64,000 nucleotides of DNA, from positions 3,844,001-3,908,000 of the forward strand of contig NZ_CP109013.1 in NCBI RefSeq assembly GCF_036226745.1, in the 5' to 3' direction. Made by a program: the position numbers and the translations under genes. This DNA comes from Streptomyces sp. NBC_00683 (GTDB taxonomy: Bacteria > Actinomycetota > Actinomycetes > Streptomycetales > Streptomycetaceae). A model generated the notes under the pieces. It had not been told where the DNA came from. It searched no databases and saw only the letters and a list, made by a program, of their open reading frames with translations. The number at the start of each line of letters is the position of its first letter. Position 1 is the first letter of the stretch. Positions 59,630 through 64,000 of the stretch are shown here, one piece after another.

Positions 59630-61648
59630 TCACCAGGCTCCCGGCGCGGGCGGTGCCACGACCGGCGGGCGGTCGTCGCAGGTGATCGTGTTGGGCAGGA
59701 GCCACGGCGCGAGCCAGTCGCCCGTGGTGCCGCCGCCGTCGTTGCCGCCGAGGTCGGTCAGGGCGAACTCGGAGCCGGCCGGGGTGAAGTTGAAGGACCC
59801 GCAGTTGTTGACGCCGACCGCGCCCACGTTGCGCGCGTCCACGTTCTCGAAGGTCGCCGAGCCCGCCGCGCGGGCGCTGACCACCGACGTACCCGTGCCA
59901 TCGACCTTGATGTCCTTGAAGTGGACGCCCCGGATCCTGTACGTGTCCTTCACCGGCCAGTCGGTGACCAGCATGATCGCGTTGTAGGTGCTGTCGAGGA
60001 AGTTGTTCCCCGTCACCCGGATGTCGGCGTCGATGTCCCGGTCCAGGGCGTAGAACCAGATGGCCCCGAGCCCGATGTTCCAGTTCAGTTCGTACGTACC
60101 GGAGCGGACCGTCGTGTTGTCGGTGAGGTCCAGCCGGCCCTGGAACGCCTCCGCTCCGAAGCGGGCGCCGACGTGCAGGGCGCTGCCCTCGCGCACGGGG
60201 TCGGCGACGAGGTTGCCGGACACCGTGTTGTCCGTACCGCCGTAGATCGCGATGCCGTTGGCGAGGACCGGGCTCTGGACGGTGTTGCGGGCGAAGGTGT
60301 TGCCGGTGTTGGCGTTCTTCTCCGACCACATCGCGAGGCCGTCGTCGCCGGAGTTGCGCACGAAGGTGTGGGCGACCGTCGAGCCCGTCACCCCGCCGTG
60401 GAAGTTGATGGCGTCCGCGATCTGGTCGACGATGACGTTGTTCGTGATCCTCAGGTTCGACATCGGGCCGTCGAACCACATGCCGACCTTGGTGTGGCGG
60501 ATGTGCAGCCCGTCGATGGTGGAGTCGCTCATCGCACCGCCGATGCCGTTCACCTGGTCGGTGTCGATGCGCTCGCGCACGTCGCCCTCGATGGCGAAGC
60601 CCGACAGATGGACGTTGCGGCTGCCGCCCTCGGCCGCGCCCTTGCCGTAGAAGCCGACGCCTGTGTGGACGGAGCCGTCGGCGGCCGGGGTGGCGAGGGC
60701 GATCTCGCGGCCCTTGATCTTCGTGTACCAGCTGCCGGCACCCTTGATCGTGACGTCGTCGACGATGATGTGGCGGTTGACCTGGTACGTGCCCGGCGGG
60801 ATGTACACCGGGAGGTTCTTGCGCTTGGCGTGGGCGATGGCCCGGTCGATGGCACCCGCGGAGTCCCGCCGCCCGGACGGGTCGGCCCCGAAGGCCAGCA
60901 CGTTCGCGGCCCGGAGCTCGATGTGCGGGAGGCCCACGAGTTCGGAGTCGAGCACGTCGATGACCGTCCAGGCGGCACGGCTGCCAGCCGGGACCGTCAG
61001 CCGTACGGTGTCGCCCGCGCGGTACTTCCTGCCCAGCAGCAGGCGCTGCTCGTCGTAGAAGTGGTTCGGGCGAAACGGCTTGGTGATCGTCGGGGCCGGT
61101 GTCGTCCCGCTGGGGACACACGCGCATTCGGTGATCCACCAGTCCGGATGGAGCAGCCCGGCACCGGGGTCGTTGGTGAACGGGTACTGGTTGTAGAGCC
61201 AGGCGTACTGCGAGGTCAGCGTCATCGTGGAGCGCTTCTTGCCGTTCACGGCGACATCGAGCGGCGCGGTGATGCCGCCCCCGCCCGGCGCGTCCGGAAT
61301 GCTGTAGCGCACGGTGATCGCGTCGGCGGCGCCCGGCAGCGTGAACTCGACGTGCTCGCCCGGGGCCAGCCTGACCGCCTTACGGCCCGAGGCCTCGGCG
61401 GGCAGCGTGTACGCGGTGCGGTCGGGGCCGATGACCGTGCCGTCCGTCGCGGCGTTCTCCGCCTCCTGCTCGGCGAAGGGGACCTCGGCACCGCGGCCGG
61501 CGACCAGCGCCGGATCGAGAGCGGCACGCGTCACCGCGGGTGCGGGGGCCCGTTCTCCCTCCGCACCCACGGCCGCGGGGGCGCCGCTCAGGGCGCCCAG
61601 TCCGACAACGGCGGCGGTCAACGCGGCGACCGTGATGTTCCGTGACAT
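59630..61648 (-). CDS. Secreted GH87-like alpha-1,3-glucanase (mycodextranase family)
   Basis: 672 aa. Signal peptide ends near residue 28. A CBM35-like domain occupies about residues 55-195 (EQEAENAATDG start), and a right-handed beta-helix about 240-640. The repeat DAINFHGG and SGDDGLAMWS carry the three aspartates that match the catalytic positions known for GH87 enzymes. The substrate would be alpha-1,3-glucan of fungal walls or mutan. The assignment is by motif; a GH55-like or pectinase-like beta-helix is less likely. No GAGAGCGCTCTC site lies upstream. Confidence 0.72.
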   Translation of the reverse strand: MSRNITVAALTAAVVGLGALSGAPAAVGAEGERAPAPAVTRAALDPALVAGRGAEVPFAEQEAENAATDGTVIGPDRTAYTLPAEASGRKAVRLAPGEHVEFTLPGAADAITVRYSIPDAPGGGGITAPLDVAVNGKKRSTMTLTSQYAWLYNQYPFTNDPGAGLLHPDWWITECACVPSGTTPAPTITKPFRPNHFYDEQRLLLGRKYRAGDTVRLTVPAGSRAAWTVIDVLDSELVGLPHIELRAANVLAFGADPSGRRDSAGAIDRAIAHAKRKNLPVYIPPGTYQVNRHIIVDDVTIKGAGSWYTKIKGREIALATPAADGSVHTGVGFYGKGAAEGGSRNVHLSGFAIEGDVRERIDTDQVNGIGGAMSDSTIDGLHIRHTKVGMWFDGPMSNLRITNNVIVDQIADAINFHGGVTGSTVAHTFVRNSGDDGLAMWSEKNANTGNTFARNTVQSPVLANGIAIYGGTDNTVSGNLVADPVREGSALHVGARFGAEAFQGRLDLTDNTTVRSGTYELNWNIGLGAIWFYALDRDIDADIRVTGNNFLDSTYNAIMLVTDWPVKDTYRIRGVHFKDIKVDGTGTSVVSARAAGSATFENVDARNVGAVGVNNCGSFNFTPAGSEFALTDLGGNDGGGTTGDWLAPWLLPNTITCDDRPPVVAPPAPGAW

Positions 61649-61711
61649 CGCATGCCCGTTTCTCTCGGAAGGTGGGGCGACAGTAGGGCTCGCCGCAGCA
61701 CCACCACAAGA

Positions 61712-61724
61712 GTTCTGCCAGAAC
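61712..61724. promoter_or_regulatory. Palindrome upstream of the GH87-like gene
   Basis: GTTCTGCCAGAAC has 6-base arms around one central base, 64 bp upstream of the GH87-like start. It is unlike the LacI site of the neighbouring genes. Confidence 0.4.
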
Positions 61725-61801
61725 CTTTCTGACCGATGATGAATACATGCAGAGTCACGTCATGTTTTTGCGTTCACTGTTCGGGCGCAGAGCAGCCGTG
61801 C

Positions 61802-61862
61802 CGGAGCTCAGGCCCTCACGACGGAGCTCAGGACCGCCACGACGGAGCTCAGGCCCCCACGG
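61802..61862. repeat. Three tandem 20-21-bp repeats at the 3' end of the DinB gene
   Basis: CGGAGCTCAGGCCCTCACGA and two variants lie head to tail. The stop codon and last codons of the DinB-family gene (61849 onward) are inside the third copy, so the repeat has grown from the gene end outward. Confidence 0.8.
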
Positions 61863-62358
61863 TGCCGTCGACACCCTCACGCAGGAAGTCGGCGTGCCCG
61901 TTGTGGCGGCCGTACTCCAGGAGCACGTGCACCATCACCATCCGCAGCGACACCTCCTTCTCCCAGCGCGGCTGGAGGCCCAGCACGTCCAGGGACCCGG
62001 CCGCCCGCTCGATACGGCGCGAATTCTCCACCTCGGCCTCCCAGGCGCCGAACGCCTCCTCCCTGGTCGAGGCGCTCGCGTCGTACGCCGCCTGGAAGTC
62101 GATCCGGTCGGACCAGACCATGGGCGCCTCGTTGTCCTCGAACACACGGCGGAACCAGGCCCGTTCCACCTCGGCCATGTGCCGCACCAGTCCGAGCAGC
62201 GAGAGAGTGGACGGGGGCATCGACTGCTTCCGCAGCTCCTCGTCGTCCAGCCCCTCGCACTTCATGGCCAGGGTGGCTCGGTGGTAGTCGAGAAAGGCGC
62301 GCAGGGTCTCGCGCTCGTCGCCTGAACTCGGCGGCCCGGTCCGGGAGTCGGTGGTCAT
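61849..62358 (-). CDS. DinB-family protein (DUF664)
   Basis: 169 aa, four-helix-bundle DinB/DUF664 family. Candidate metal histidines are visible: DYHRATL in helix 1, VRHMAEVERAWFR in helix 2 and YGRHNGHADF in helix 4. Some members are mycothiol- or bacillithiol-dependent; the reaction here is unknown. Start ATG 62358 follows GAGGAG. Confidence 0.83.
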   Translation of the reverse strand: MTTDSRTGPPSSGDERETLRAFLDYHRATLAMKCEGLDDEELRKQSMPPSTLSLLGLVRHMAEVERAWFRRVFEDNEAPMVWSDRIDFQAAYDASASTREEAFGAWEAEVENSRRIERAAGSLDVLGLQPRWEKEVSLRMVMVHVLLEYGRHNGHADFLREGVDGTVGA

Positions 62359-62422
62359 CCGTGTGCGCTCCTCGTGGACGGGTGCAGGGGCCATCAGTAT
62401 CCGGTACCGGCGAGGGGGCACA

Positions 62423-62464
62423 ACGACGCCGGCCCCCGGGAGGAATCCCGGGGGCCGGCGTCGT
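62423..62464 (-). terminator. Terminator of groEL
   Basis: A perfect 19-bp stem (ACGACGCCGGCCCCCGGGA and its complement) with a GGAA loop lies 35 bp past the groEL stop. Confidence 0.93.
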
Positions 62465-62498
62465 ACAGGTACTGCGAGGAGCTGCTGATCCCGAGGGA

Positions 62499-64000
<1,502 letters not shown>

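Noticed and set aside
59630..61648. GH55-type beta-1,3-glucanase for the beta-helix protein
   Set aside because: GH55 enzymes have two tandem beta-helix domains; this protein has one, plus a CBM35-like domain and the DD pair of GH87.

Overview
This is a high-GC actinobacterial chromosome segment, almost certainly from a Streptomyces. Support for that comes from the strong GC bias at third codon positions, frequent GTG/TTG starts, several Streptomyces-type families (DUF3027, DUF2771, DUF5753/DUF397, Helicase_C_3 next to XPB), the futalosine menaquinone genes mqnB and mqnD, and a stand-alone groEL ending in a Gly-Gly-Met type tail. I recognise about 61 protein genes. I see no tRNA, rRNA, CRISPR array, transposase, prophage or secondary-metabolite cluster. 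Both ends cut a gene: a sacsin-like ATPase on the left and groEL on the right.

Layout. 1-6.3 kb: sacsin-like ATPase, a cluster of intergenic repeats, DUF3027, an MFS transporter, a DUF2771 lipoprotein, and overlapping mqnB-mqnD. 6.4-12.9 kb: a cold-shock protein, a small membrane protein, a HAD hydrolase, and a four-gene iron-siderophore ABC operon behind an iron box. 13-20 kb: a Helicase_C_3/WYL-like protein, XPB helicase, and a HelD-type ATPase behind a hairpin-bearing leader. 20-24.4 kb: a membrane-anchored AA10 LPMO behind a perfect CebR-type operator, an RND/MMPL exporter, and cutC. 24.5-29.4 kb: pxpABC 5-oxoprolinase genes, an HD protein, an MFS exporter, DUF4031. 29.5-33.1 kb: a MurNAc operon (murR-like, murQ, murP). 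33.1-36.6 kb: a MarR/GbsR-like regulator divergent from DUF4097 and a DrrAB-type ABC exporter. 36.7-41 kb: small stress-type proteins, a DUF5753/DUF397 pair with a long inverted repeat, a DHFR-like protein and a winged-helix protein. 41-47.9 kb: a serine hydrolase, a modular GH9 cellulase with CebR-type sites, an ECF sigma/anti-sigma pair, a His/Trp-rich secreted protein and an RsbW-like kinase. 48-50.6 kb: a HigBA-like toxin-antitoxin pair, NIPSNAP and a WYL regulator. 50.6-61.7 kb: a polysaccharide locus. 61.8-64 kb: DinB and groEL.

The most coherent system is the 50.6-61.7 kb locus. It holds a LacI regulator, a secreted GH81 endo-beta-1,3-glucanase, a lipoprotein-dependent ABC importer, a GH1 beta-glucosidase, and a secreted GH87-like alpha-1,3-glucanase. 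Three operator-like palindromes built on GAGAGCGCTCTC sit in front of the regulator, the GH81 gene and the importer. They differ by one base per half-site from the CebR-type palindrome TGGGAGCGCTCCCA, which occurs in front of the window's two cellulose genes (AA10 LPMO and GH9). I infer two parallel, closely related LacI circuits, one for cellulose and one for 1,3-glucan (for example fungal wall glucan).

Other points of interest: a possible uORF/hairpin attenuator in the HelD leader, a WYL-like tail on the XPB-neighbour protein, a probably leaderless murR-like gene whose operator overlaps its own -10, six GCAACG sites upstream of DUF4097-drrAB, a 12-bp-arm inverted repeat at the DUF5753 regulator, and a His/Trp repeat protein beside an ECF sigma/anti-sigma pair. 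All start sites were chosen by eye from family knowledge and Shine-Dalgarno spacing; no searches were run.
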